A stretch of DNA of 64,000 nucleotides from Rhodamnia argentea (taxonomy: Eukaryota > Streptophyta > Magnoliopsida > Myrtales > Myrtaceae). Below, one piece after another: positions 12,541 through 24,864 of this stretch; position 1 is the first letter of the stretch; each line of letters begins with the position of its first letter. The DNA lies in assembly GCF_020921035.1 (NCBI RefSeq), contig NC_063151.1:34106934-34170933 (forward strand). The letters are read 5' to 3'. The notes beneath the pieces were generated by a model. That model saw only the letters and a program-made list of their open reading frames with translations, was not told the origin of the DNA and ran no database searches. The position numbers and the translations under genes were made by a program.

Positions 12541-12994
12541 CCCACCGAATATATCTTCTTTTTTTTTTCCATTTCTACTCATGCACTCTTATGATATTAA
12601 CACACGCTAGTTTGTCTTCGCTTCCAATACAAATGTTTTTTTTTTTTCCTTAGAATTGTAGCTTGCTCGGAAACACTTTTGACACATAAACATTTGGAGG
12701 ATAATGATAGATTGAGATATTAGGTTGATTTATCGAGTGGATTTCATATATTACGATTCGATAGATAGCGGAAATTTTCTAAGTACAATAATGTTTCGTG
12801 CAACTGATTATTTACGGCTTTTGGATACAATGATAAAAATGAAATTGAAGATATCGTATTGCACTATAAATTGTATGACGACTTCGCAATCGCCGTGCCC
12901 GGCGAAAAGTCGTGCCGCTACGCCGTACGATAAAAAATAGCACGCCAATCACGTTCTTCGACGTCATTCAATGAACCAAATTAGAGTACCAAAA

Positions 12995-15386
12995 TTACTC
13001 CTTGATTAGAGGAGATGACGTCCGGGCCGGAGCGACGAGAGATTTCGTCAAAGCAATGGGCAGAGAAGCTAGTTTCTTGGCCTTGCTCACGGAGGCCTTC
13101 CTTGTGAAGTTGTCGTAGTCGTTGGCTTCGATCTCGTCCAGGATCTGGCGGTACATCAACAAGGATGCCCACACCTGCATTACCAAACGGGGAGACGGTA
13201 ACATCACCAGAACAGAACCGTCCGCACGAAATGAAAGAAAATCACTGCGCAGGGACACGCGACCAGCCCCCATTTGGTCTTTATTTCGATGAATGACAAG
13301 GTTTAGATGGCTGACCGGCCATCTACTGGCTGCGTTCAGCTCGGTCACTCCTCTCTCGGCCTCATCGTAGAACATCCTCGCCCTCCGGATCTGACCTTTC
13401 ATGAAGAACCTCCATTTATCCGTGACCTTCCCCGCGAATATGTCGTCGTCTGAAAGCCCCGCCTGGGCCAGCTCGTCTTGCGGCAGATAAATCCTTCCTC
13501 TTCTTGCACTGGGACATTAAAGGACATATGCTTAGGACTGACAATTGTTATTGCCTCTGGTAAAAAACCTAGTTCTAGTTCACAGCAAGAGGTCCTTGAA
13601 AACTTGAGCAAAACTTGCGATAAGGAAAGCATATGAAGTATGGTGGCTCTGAACCTACTCTTCGCCGACGTCCCTGAGAATGTTGGTCAGCTGATTAGCT
13701 GTTCCCAAGGCCAATGCAGCATTATAGACGCTCTCCGTCGTTGCCCGGGAGTCAGGTGCGATTCCGCAGACTTGAACGACCATGAAACCCGCGGTACCCG
13801 CAACATAATAGCAATAGAGATATAGCTCGTCAAAGTTCTCGTATCGCGACTTCCTGAGGTCCATCCTCATCCCTTCAATCATGTCTTTAAACGGCTGCAA
13901 CAACAAAAGCAAAATTGCACTGAGCCCTACAATAATGCTGAAAAATGCAATCTAAGGATGCCACATGAGCACTTTTTGAGTATTATTGTAGCAACTATAA
14001 GCATTGTCCATCGCAATGACTTGGTTGTTCCTTTGGACAAATGCTCAAGATTCAACTGAAATTAGGACTCAGTCGCATTCGGTGAACAAGGTTTCAGGAC
14101 TTCCTGTGCAAATTTCCGTTCTAGAGACACCCCGATGCGAAGCAAGTTATGATGCTTCATGAAATGCTTAGACATGATTCATCAAACAAAAGATCTCTTG
14201 AGGGACATCCGAGACCTGAATGTCGACCGGGAACTTGGCTACGGTGTCCGATAAAGCAGCATCAAACACATCAAATGGACGCCCTTCAAAGAGTTCTTCC
14301 AACCTCGATTCCCACCTATCTAGAGCGTGAGGCGTCAGCAGAGAAGCGTTAGGCCCGTCTACCAGTTCATCCGTCCTCCTGCCCCAAACTGGAATTGACA
14401 GTATTTAAGAACGAGGACTGCATCGTGTAGGGCCAAATCAAGAATGCTTTGACCATCCACTATTCGCATCGGATGTATATACTCTAAAGGAGAAGTCAAC
14501 ATCAATGGAAGACGACAGCATACTAGTTACATACACAAATACCAAACTTCGAACTGCCAGATATAAACAAAGGAAAAAGAAGATCACAAAATGAAGAAGA
14601 AACAGCCATGACAGGGATGACTACACCCCACAAGCTAAGAAAATCGCTCTGAAATAGGCCAAACCAGTAAAATCCTGCAAAGCTCTGGAGATTTTCAAGA
14701 GAGTACTTAAAGAAATGAGGCCACGACATCGAACCCACCGCTTATTGCCCACATAGCTCTTCGCTGTTCCGGAGTCATGAGCAATGTCCCTGCAAACCCC
14801 AAATAAGCAGAGAAGAAGTTCACCAGATCATACCGACTCGAAACCAAAAAAATTCCTCGAAGAAACACAGAGAAAAATCTGTAACATTAGGAAAGGAAAT
14901 AAACAACGAGTATGGAGAAAGCAGATAAAGAAGGATGGTTGGCTAACCCAAGTAAAAAGTCTTGGCATATTCAGCGCAGACTTCGCCGCATCTGTCATAA
15001 GCATCGTCCAATAAGCTCAAAGTCCCGGGAAGAACAATATCGGGTCTGACCTCCGGATTGGCCTTTGACCTCAGTCGCTCGCTCATCAGAGCCGCCTGCT
15101 TCAGCACCATCCTGTTCACCCTCTGCTCCGAGGACGCCGCCGCTGTGGCTTCTCCGTCCGCCGCCAAGCTCACAATTGAGCTTGAGGCCGAGCTCATGCT
15201 GCTTATCGAGCACCAACTTAGTTTCTGGCTTCTACCCTTCTTTGTCCTCCGGCTGAACGCTTGCCGCCTCTCTGCAAGCAGGAATCTTGACGAATGCCAG
15301 TAGCGAAACAAACGGTCAAAGCCGGGGCTTCTGGGGATAGTCTCCAGGTTGAGGGTGGTCGCAACCCATGATAATGTCATGGGCAT
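12995..15386 (-). CDS. PSY: Phytoene synthase, copy A (divergent paralogue)
   Basis: Six exons on the minus strand, 15386-14948, 14789-14739, 14388-14216, 13894-13659, 13508-13316 and 13174-12995, give 423 aa. Exon lengths 51, 173, 236 and 193 are those of canonical plant PSY genes. The enzyme condenses two geranylgeranyl diphosphates to phytoene in plastids. Exon 1 encodes a serine-rich plastid transit peptide and the start of the mature domain ([17 protein letters not shown]). Both Asp-rich metal/diphosphate motifs are intact: DELVD (residues 170-174) and DVGED (296-300). Usually fixed positions have changed, however: AIYVWCRR reads AISVWGRR, and [14 protein letters not shown] reads [14 protein letters not shown] (255-267). 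The start was chosen as MPMTLSWVA, matching copy B; an in-frame ATG lies upstream at 15509. The frame is open throughout, so this is a gene under relaxed or altered selection, not an obvious pseudogene. Confidence 0.92.
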
Positions 15387-15545
15387 GTTGCCAAACTCGA
15401 ATATGTTCACTTTCACTTCACCGCGCTCTGCGAGTGGAGGATCGAGAACAACGTAAACTTTTGAGCTGACCAAGTACGAGAATGAAGCTCTGGAGCAGCA
15501 AAAATCCAAAGCTCCGTCAAGAGAACTCAGCTATCTAAAATAAGA

Positions 15546-16109
15546 AGGGCCAAGAGAGGGAAAATTTCAAAAAAATTCCCAAAATGGGGCATTTTTTCAA
15601 GGAAGCCGCTAGTCTGACAATTTAACAGTACTGTCATTATTTTTTACCCTACGATTTTCGAATTAATGAGTGTTTTATGCAAAACATGCGATAATGATGT
15701 GTGAATCTATGATCATAAATAACTGACAATCTTGTAAGACTGTCGGCAAAGTATTTTCTTTTTTCCAAAGTTGCCAAGGTTTGTCTCAAAGTAAACGAAA
15801 TAGGTAATTTCATCTCTATTGACCTACCAATCTCACCACCGGCACAAGTGGTTTCACCGGACGGCGACCACATACATGTCACTTGCTGTATTTCGTGCTA
15901 CAGACGGGCATTTTTGTCCCAGAATGTCTGGCCAAATAGGATCGCAGCAACATCATCAAGCAAAGACAAACGTGTATGAGTTGCTCTATGTTCAAGACTA
16001 AAGAGCGTCGATGCAAGTCCATTACTTGAAAGCTCATGTTAGCATCTTGCGTGTCCCAAAACCGATTTAAGATCAGGCTTTTGACATGTACAGATGATCC
16101 TGACCAAGT
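15546..16109. other. Intergenic region upstream of PSY copy A
   Basis: This should hold the promoter and 5' UTR of PSY copy A (minus strand). No clear TATA box or other gene was recognised. The short ORFs here have no family resemblance. Confidence 0.4.
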
Positions 16110-17329
16110 GGTTTCGCACGTTGTTGGACAGGTGGGATTAACCTTTCTTTCTCTTTCCAAAAAAGTGATTCGAGAGAGGGGAGTCAAAATGGACAAATTG
16201 TTGTCTCGACTGAAATAGTAACAAAAGAAAGTTTGTGCGTTCCATGTGGATTATATTAGAATCGACAACATTTGTCACGTCCATAATCTAATCAATACAA
16301 CTAATTATCTTAAAATCATGGTACTTATCATTTCTTAATCACTCTCACCCAGTCACCCAAGATATTTTTCTGAATAACCTTTGGCTCAAGGAAAGGGAGT
16401 TGATAGATGACTCATCGATTACAAAAATTTGAAACTCGGGAAATCTGGAAACTGCCTCTCTGATGCTCAATTAGTTGAAAAGGCTTTACCCAAAAAAGGG
16501 ATTGTATCATTGCACGGACAAAGAAAGCATCGTGATTCATGCCTCCAGGGCCCTAATTCTCCGATGTTCGACTTTTCTATTTGTGTGCTTATAATGAGAT
16601 AGCGACGATAACGAGACATATCCAATGCATTCTTTTTCGAAAATGATGAGATATGCATGAACTTGGTAGTTGGGACTTGGAAGGTCTCTTTGGACACGGT
16701 GGCTGATGGCTTGAGAAGTGGCAGTTGGGCTTTTCTTCGTTGACAATTGACAATTACAGAGGTGGTAGTTGGGATTCCCTCAGCTCATGGTGCTCGAAGA
16801 TCAAGACAAATCTTAAGGGAGGAGAACTCCGGTGTTTCTAAGGAGTCTTGAGCAACGAATCTCAATATTTCGATGTCAGAAGGGAAAAAAAGAAGAAGAG
16901 TGAATCACGTCCGTTAGATCGCAAAAAATTTAGGTTCTTGTGTGTTACGACATACCATACAACGAGTTACGACCGGCCAACATTTAAGGATGTGTCTCCC
17001 AATGAGCTATAAAATTGACAGAAAATAAATGTGAGTTGTTGGCCATTTTTTTTTAATATATCTCGTGTTTGAGTCCGTGAATAAAACCTAATTCAAAATG
17101 AATTTGTAAGGAAATCTGGTCGCCTAAAGGAAAATTCGATTTGGAGTTGATATTCGAACCGGAATACTAAAGCAAAAACCCTAGCTTTCTCACTTGAAGT
17201 AGGGAGTCAAATTATTTAGTCGATCAAGATAAAGGAAAACAAGGAAAGTCCAAGACATGGGGTTGACCGATTTCCAGCGGTACGTGATTTCCTTTCTCTT
17301 TTCACGTTAGGGATGAGGATGATTTCTGC

Positions 17330-18260
17330 GTGAAATTGAGAGCTGGAGAAACGAATATATGGGAGCCGATCTAATTTCGGGTTCTAGGATATCATGGTAG
17401 GTTTCAAATTCCAAAAATTGATAAATCGCTCATATAGGAAGGTTCCAGATTCATTTTTCTATATCCTCGCGCATTCCTGCGAGATTTTATGGCGTCTAAT
17501 AATGAGTGTGTGATCTAGAATCATTAGTCCGAGCTTCTACTTTCGGTGATATTCATGATTGAGACTTTTACTTTGTTAATATTTCATATTTTGTGCGTGT
17601 CTAAATATGAATTGTAGCCTAATAAATATTGGTCATTAGAGTTGATGATTCATTGCGATCGTTCGATTAATAATACATATGGAACCCGAATAGATCTTGA
17701 AACATATGGCAAGGTAGGCTTTAGGTTCCAAATATTGAAGATCCGATTTTGACGAGTACGTTCTGGGTAGCACCGATCTTACCTCTATTAAAATTGGCCT
17801 TTGAACGTCTTTCTTGGCTATATACAATTATTCTTGGTCTTTGGTTCTCGTGCGATCGTTGAAGCGCGGTCCGAGTCTTGATAGTAGGTTTTGATCCTGG
17901 AATTACACTAAGAATTCAAAAAGATTGGTCAATTCATTTGTGACATAAAGAGATTATTTTTTGAGTAATTGCGAGCTAAACCTTGTGTGAGTTGTTGGGT
18001 GTAATTGAGGATTGAAAAATACCGAAAGTATTTGAGTGACTCGAGTTTAGTTGTAATCTTAGCTGTACCGCATAATCTATGATTGAATTCTTTGTTGCTC
18101 TTTCATGACCGTAGGACCTAGTAAATTTAGTGTTCGATTTATATTTTTATTCTATTTATTTAATTATTCCCTCGCTTGCTTTCGTGACAATTTTGACTTT
18201 ATATATGTATACCTTGTGCAAATAAAACATAGCAGCCGTAGCGGAAGAATTCACAAAAGT
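17330..18260 (+). mobile_element. LTR-retrotransposon fragment (copia LTR-like), copy 1 of a dispersed repeat
   Basis: About 17340-17700 matches 51490-51960 in the same orientation (shared blocks around GGTTCCA, AATGAGTGTGT, GTGTCTAAATAT and TTAGGTTCCAA). After a TATA-like GGCTATATACAA (about 17816) follows a stretch containing GTGTAATTGAGG, TTGTAATCTTAGCTGTACC and a CTTTCATGACCGTAGG block, which resembles the R-U5 part of SIRE-like copia LTRs. No coding parts are present. It is a decayed fragment. Confidence 0.5.
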
Positions 18261-18424
18261 AGAAGTGGAAGTCTACGGTGGTTAAAAAAGGGAGAAGTAT
18301 GTATGAATTGAGAATACGAAGCCCATTTTTTTAATTTAATTTTATTTATTTGTAAGAAGGGTGGGGAGGGCAACCAATGGATGTTAGCACATAGGTCATA
18401 CACCCTCTATTGAATATTCAGTTT

Positions 18425-18625
18425 GAAATATAACTACTCCGGAACGCCCGCCATCCGAAAGGTCCGAGATTGGCGAGCTCATCGCCGCAACTCCCGTCAA
18501 GATTCCGGCAGTCAAGAAATCTCTTAATGAGAGGTAGGCGGCAACTAGGTCGAAGGGATAGGCAGTTAACTAGGTAATACAACTTGAATTGTTCAGAGAT
18601 TCGTTCACGATAACTCCTCGGTTGA
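18425..18625 (-). repeat. Duplicated segment downstream of PSY copy B
   Basis: This is the paralogue of 12310-12480, sharing GTGA..GAATCTCT.AACAA and the following approximately 100 bp. It lies about 470-660 bp past the PSY stop, as in unit 1. The tRNA-like A/B boxes of the first copy are not evident here. Its identity (SINE body or decayed exon) is unresolved. Confidence 0.4.
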
Positions 18626-19089
18626 AGCTTGCCCTCTCTGACTATATTACTGCCTAATTTTTTTCCCACTTCTATGACGAATTTTGCAATCTTACACGGC
18701 AAAATGTCTTACGGCTCTAATGTACCATAATATACCGTAGACCGATTACATTTTGCGACATTATCTGGTGAAGAATTACTCCAATTCGAGTGTATTGAGC
18801 AAAGCAGTGAAATGGTTAATTGTCCGAACTCTTACCGATTTGTTATTCCTGCAAAGTAGCGAAACTCTTCAACGTGGTTTCAATATTTCTGCTACTCCAA
18901 TGAACAGAGGCAGTCTTTCCTACAGCGACACTGCCATGCCAATTTTATCGTAAGGATCACAACTTGACGGAGAGGAAGAAAATTCCACTCCTTTTTTTTT
19001 TTTACAGATTCAAAAGATAAATCAATACAAATTTATGACCACTTTTTGCAGTATATCAATTTCTAATGTACAACTGCATGCTGGGTTGA

Positions 19090-21812
19090 TCACCGTGTTT
19101 GATTTGGTCGTGCCTTGATAAGAGGAGATGATGCTGGGGCCGGAGCCGTGAGAGACTTAGTATAAGCAATTGGCAGAGAAGCTAGTTTCTTGACCTTGCT
19201 CACATAGGCCCGCCTTGTGAAGTTGTCGTAGCCGTTAGCTTCGATTTCGTCCAGAATCTGACGGTACAGCAACAAAGATGCCCATACCTGCATTTACCGA
19301 AACCAAGACTTATTATCACCAGATCCGTCCACCCGAAATGAAAGAAAATGGGCTTCTGGTTATTTCAATTGATGGAAAGGTTTAGATGGCTGACCGGCCA
19401 TCTACTGGCTGCATTCAGCTCGGTCACTCCTTTCTCTGCCTCATTGAAGAACATCCTGGCCCTCCTGATCTGATTCTTCATGAAGAACCTCCATCTATCT
19501 GTGACCTTCCCCGCGAATATGTCGTCATCTGAAAGTCCCGCCTGGGCCAACTCATCTTGTGGCAGATAAATCCTTCCTCTTCTTGCACTGGAAAAAGGAG
19601 ATACAAGATAATCCGTCATTTAAGGTGCGACAGTCATGTACTTACGATTGATAACTGTCAAAACCACTGAAGGGTTGCGAACATTGGAGAGAAAGAGAGC
19701 AACGATCACATGATTTTGTGCCTGAAAAAGTGACCAGACATATCCCATTCGTACTTGAACCATTCCTCAGAGTGCTCCTTTTTCATGGAATAAAATGCAA
19801 TTCTATTGTAGACAAATGCAGCAGGCTTAGATATGTACAAGGTTCTTAGGGGATTGAAGAAGTCACGAGTTTCCAGTTATCCATGATAGGCCCAAATACT
19901 CAAATCAACCAGGGGACTTTCTCTCAGCTGTCATCATCATGGGATGGTTAGTGCCTTTGGTAAAACCTACTTTCACTTCACAGCAAGACATTCTTGACAA
20001 TTTTAGCAAAACATGTAATACTTAAAGCATATGAGAAATAGGATGGGTCTGAACTTACTCTTCGCCAACATCCCTGAGAATGTTTGTCAGCTGATTAGCA
20101 ATTCCCAAGGCCAATGCAGCATTATAGACACTCTCCGTCGTAGCCTGGGAGTCGGGTGCTATTCCCATGACTGGAACGCTCATCAAACCGACAGTACCCG
20201 CCACATAATAGCAATAGAGATATAGCTCGTCGAAGTTCTTGTATCGTGACTTCTTGAGGTCCATCCTCATCCCTTCAATCATGTCTTTAAATGGCTGCAA
20301 CAACAAAAGCAAAACCATGCGTCAGAGTTTCAGAAATACAAAGGCCCCTATGGCATGCCTCCTTGACGCTAGTTTAAACAACCCAAATGAGTTCATATTC
20401 CTATGATGTTCCAGATATAACTGTACTTGCAACCGCTCCAAAGCCATATCCTAAATGACAGAACAGAGAGATGTATCCAAAGAGTTCCTTGGAGACTGGA
20501 GAGAATGAGCCACCCCCATATGCAGCAAATTATGATGTTTCATGAAATGCTCCGACATGATTCATCAACAAAAGATTTCTTGAGCAAGATCCAAGACCTG
20601 GATGTCAACTGGGAATTTTACAACAGTATCCGATAAAGCAGCATCGAACATATCGAATGGACGCCCTTGAAAAAGTTCTTCCAACCTCGATCCCCACCTA
20701 TCTAAAGCAGTAGGTGTTATGTGTGAAGCATTAGGCCCGTCTACAAGTTCATCAGTCCTCCTGCACCAAACTGCAATCGTATGTGAAAAGTCAACATCAA
20801 TGGATGATTACAGCATTCTAGTCCCATACACAAGCTTCAGCCAATTAAAGTGAAATTGACCCGAAGTACCAAACTTTCACATGCCAAATGCCAAATATAA
20901 ACAAAGAAATTGCAGATTACTAAATGAAGAAGAAACCACCAAATTCGCTTACTTTGACAGGGACCTGGGTCACTTAGCTTCAGGCACTGAAATTCCTTTT
21001 CTAGTTTTTGCTTTCTATGTGATCAGCCAATTTTTTCCTACCAGCTAGTAAGGAGAAAATTATCTTTGAAACAGGCCAAACCAGTAAAACCTGTAAAGCT
21101 ATGGAGACTTTCAATGGAGTACTTTCAAAAAATGAGGCCACAGCATCCAACCCACCATATATCGCCCATATAGCTCTGCGCCTTTCCGGAGTCATGAGCA
21201 ACGTCCCTGCAAACCCAAAAATAAGCAGATAAGATCAAATCACCGGATTATACCTACCCAAAACCAAATCAATTTCTGGAAGAAACAAAGAGAAAAGAAC
21301 CCATAAGAATATCAAAGGAGTTTGATAATACGTATGAGAAAAGCAGATAAAGAAGGCTGATTTGGCTAACCCAAGTAAAAAGTCTTCGCATATTCAGCGC
21401 AGACCTCGCCGCATCTGTCATAAGCATCGCTCAACAAGCTCAAAGTCCCCGGAAGAACAATATCGGGTTTGACCTCCAGATTGGCCTTTGACCTCAGGCG
21501 CTCGCTCACCAGAGCCGCCTGCTTCAGCACCACGCTGTTCACCCTCTGCTCCGACGACACTGCCGCCGCGGCTTTTTCTTCCCCAGCTGTCGGGCTCGTA
21601 ATCAAGCTCGAGGGCGTGCTCGTGCTGCTCATCGAGCAACAACTCAGTTTCTGGCTTTTACCCTTGTTAGTCCTGTGGCTGAACACCTGCCGCCTCTCTC
21701 CAAGGACGAAGCTTGACGAATCCGAGAAGCGAAACGATTCGACAAAACCGAGGCTCGCGGGGATAGTCTCCGGGTTGAGGGCAGTCGCAACCCATGATAA
21801 TGTCGTGGGCAT
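19090..21812 (-). CDS. PSY: Phytoene synthase, copy B (conventional)
   Basis: Six exons on the minus strand, 21812-21371, 21206-21156, 20770-20598, 20294-20059, 19587-19395 and 19287-19090, give 430 aa. Exons 2-5 are exactly the same length as in copy A (51, 173, 236, 193 nt). The function is the first committed step of carotenoid synthesis in plastids. The mature domain is conventional: [19 protein letters not shown] with the first Asp-rich motif at residues 171-175, [36 protein letters not shown] with the second motif at 297-301, then [20 protein letters not shown]. The N-terminal 60-70 residues are Ser-rich and poorly conserved, as expected of a transit peptide. Exon 4 ends in a consensus GTAAGT donor. 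The C-terminal tail ([11 protein letters not shown]) is six residues longer than in copy A. This copy is the better candidate for the active enzyme. Confidence 0.95.
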
Positions 21813-22019
21813 GTTGCCAAACTCGAATAAATTCAGTACACTTCACTGCACTCTGCGAGCGGAGGATCGAGAATTTCGTAAAATCGAGCTGACCCAGCAC
21901 AAGAGTGGAGCTCTGGAGCAGCAAAAAGACCAAGCTCCGTCAACAGAAGTCTGCGATCAAATCAGAAGGGCTAAGAAATGCCCAGGAGAGAAAAAGAGGA
22001 GAAAAAAAAAAAAGATCGT

Positions 22020-24860
22020 CAGAAACAAAAATGACACTCACGTGAACGGCAATCTCTCACATAATTATCGAGCCTAAATCTTCGAGGAGACGAGGTAGAA
22101 AACCACGGCTCGTGCTGGTTCAAAGGGACAAATGAAAAAGTTTTCTTTTTTCTCTTTCCCCACTTTCCTTCTCTGTCTGAATGAAAGAGCACTCACAGTC
22201 GTACCCTCTCTTGAACGCGTTTCAATCCCTCCCAACACAAGCGCAATAAAGATGGACAGAAAATAATGGTGATGACATCCTGTGCGGTGACAAGGTGAAG
22301 AAGAAGCCCCACATGTCCTCGCCACATACACCCCCCTTGAATCGAATCAGTGGCTCCACTCAATCCCACGAATCAATTAAAAAGCGTGGGGGACTTCCCA
22401 ATATCGACGTCGCAAACGAAGGAACAGTGGAAAGAATACAGAGGAAAGAACTAACAACTGCCACACTCTTAAAGAGTGTTCGAGACTATGGCGACGTTCT
22501 GTTGCCTCTTCGCTTCACTGCTTCTGCAGCTGCTTTGCTTTTGTTTTTCTCTTCTGTGCTTTGTGGAGGGCAGGGAATGGATCGCAGCAGTTACTGGTTC
22601 TCGTTTCCTCGCTCTCCCAACGGCGATTGGTTCAGCCTTTTCACTGGTCGTTTTCACCTGTGGTTAGGCCTGAGGCTCCCAGGTCGATGCTCCGTCAAAT
22701 GCCCGGGGGTATATTCACATTTGAAAACACGACACGAGACCCACACATCAATATATATTTTGGAAATTTCTTCTGCAATTTGCCAAAGTGATTTCGTAGC
22801 ATGTGGATTTAGACGTTGTAGCGAGCAAATTTAAAACAAGACACGAGGCTCATGCTCCCGATTAGGAGCACTGTAATCAAATAACAAGAAAGAAAGGCAA
22901 AGTCGCGACAGACTCAGACACAGTGTATCTGTCCAGGCACCGAAGCGAAGGACGCGTGGAAGAGTTGCCCAATGAGTTGGGGATAACGTTATCAAAGATG
23001 GAGATGGGCTTGTCCACGTTTCCTACCCTGATTGATGGTTTAACCAGGACAAGATCTCGGGGGTCGTGGTGGGCCCCCCACACCCCCCCTTCCGCGCGCT
23101 CAGTATCTACTCGAAACAGTAACCTCCTCTTGCGAAAATAGGAAAAAGACACAAGGGAATTTCTCCATTTCATACTAGGACTCGAGCACCTTTTTTTTTT
23201 TTTTTTAATCTTGGTAAATGATTTCTTATCAAGGTTTCCATTTCATGACTACTTGGATGTACTTTATATAGATCTTCAAATTATACCCCCTATTCGACCA
23301 AAAAAAAAAATTATACCCCCTAAATTATGTATATGTCAAATAGAGAGAGACTGTAACAATATATGAATTATTACGCATTTGTAGCACTGGACACAATCAA
23401 ATACACGCCGCTTTCAGCTAAAGGAATAAGCATAAGCCGAGGCGCCGGTAATGTGTAATCTGAGGAGAAGAAATCTGCATGTATTGTTGTGGACATTGTG
23501 ATTAAAGAAACGAGTATGTTTACCATGGAAGGATTAGGGAGAGTAATTGATGGAGCATTAGGAAGTGGGTCGTGTGGATATGACCGACCCTCTCTATTTG
23601 TCAGCAAGTGGGGGGAAATCTTTAGGAAAAAAGAGCAGAGCACGAACCCCCATTGCTCTGGTCTGCCTCTCGTCCTCGGCCACGTCCACGCATTTTGTAA
23701 GTGCGCTCAGGGTCAGCTCGTTGCCACGCAGCCCTTTGGCACTTTGTTTGACTTCTAACTTTGTTAAGACTTTTCACATTGATGCTGTTGTCCTCTCTCT
23801 CTCTGTCTCTCTCTCTCATCGTTGTCTTTACTTGGGTAATGGACATGAACGAGTCATCCAATTCGTGGCATAGGAAACGGAAGACCAGATCCATTCCTGT
23901 CCCAGAGCCGTATCAGCCATGTTCTTGGCTGCAGACAGGAAAATAAGACTACTGGGTGCGTGGATGTCGTAGCAATTGGTTCAACAGGGCCTCCACTTTT
24001 GTATTGGAGCTCTTGTTTTCCCTTTGGCTTAGCGGTAAATGTTGATCCGGAGCACCGGCCAGACGACAAAGAAGCACAGTAACATGCGCATTTGCTGATA
24101 AAAACACAGCAAGGTGCGAGTAGTAGTTGATGTTTTCCGACAAGACACGCACATATGTAAATGACATGGTGGCAGCTCCAAGTTCGAGTTATAGGCTTAG
24201 TCACATGACTACGCGCATCGCCTGCTTCTCCTTGCCGAGGCTGTCCATAGATTCCCTGAACTAGTGCCGGCTCATGGCAGGTGCAAATGTGAGACGACAG
24301 TGCATCATAAGAGGGGCCTAATTGTTGATAGAAGAAGAAGAAGAAGTAGATATGATAGAGTGATGCGGATTCCTATTGGATAGGAACAAGAAACTCTTCC
24401 CCAGTTTCTTGACTTGGGCCTTTTTCACAACCCATTTTGACATCTCTCAGGTTTGTCACCTACTTTTCTTGAGTATGCTAGGGTTCTTCTATAGCCCAAC
24501 TTGGTGTCCTTCGGCAGACTACTGGGAGAAAGTTACCCCAAGAGCCCCAAAGATCGCGACGGCGAAAAGGCCCACGACTCATTTTACTCCTCTTTCTCTG
24601 ACCTGCGTCTGGATACGTTCGAATCAACTGCCCAACTCCTCCATGAATACCCTAAATTTCATTACTTTCGTGCCCTTCTTTTTCCCTTTAGTTTTCGCAT
24701 TATCATCGTCTTATAACATATTTAACATTTAAAAAAAAACCAGACCTTTAGAATTCAACATTTCTTATAGTACAAACAGAAGAAAAGGAACCTAAAGACT
24801 CTTCCTTTGCATCGAGTACAAGCAACGCAAGGGGAGGGTTAGACTACAGGGTGAACCGGA
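22020..24860. other. Long intergenic region between PSY copy B and SDG40
   Basis: No gene with family support. A plus-strand ORF from ATG 22488 (frame open 22476-22667) encodes about 59 residues with a hydrophobic Leu/Cys/Phe-rich start, signal-peptide-like, but there is no downstream exon I can connect. The region also holds short CT runs near 23790-23815, a poly-T run at 23190-23207, and the presumed promoters of PSY copy B (left) and SDG40 (right). Confidence 0.4.
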
Positions 24861-24864
24861 CAAT

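Larger units (their letters stand above)
9868..15545. repeat. Segmental duplication, unit 1 (contains PSY copy A)
   Basis: Blocks matching unit 2 (about 16110-22000) occur in the same order: about 9868-9990 with 16110-16280, about 10990-11020 with 16270-16310, about 11240-11340 with 16660-16740, about 12310-12480 with 18430-18620, and the six PSY exons at an offset of about 6.1 kb. Non-matching stretches are transposon insertions private to one copy. The exons are well conserved and the introns much less so, suggesting an old duplication. Borders were drawn by eye. Confidence 0.75.
16110..22000. repeat. Segmental duplication, unit 2 (contains PSY copy B)
   Basis: This is the second copy of the segment described at 9868-15545. 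It lacks both MITEs of unit 1 and instead carries a copia-LTR-like insertion at about 17330-18260. The order and orientation of matching blocks show a direct tandem duplication. Confidence 0.75.

Noticed and set aside
12995-15386. PSY copy A as a pseudogene
   Set aside because: All six exons keep frame, splice sites and both Asp-rich motifs. Substitutions alone do not justify the call.
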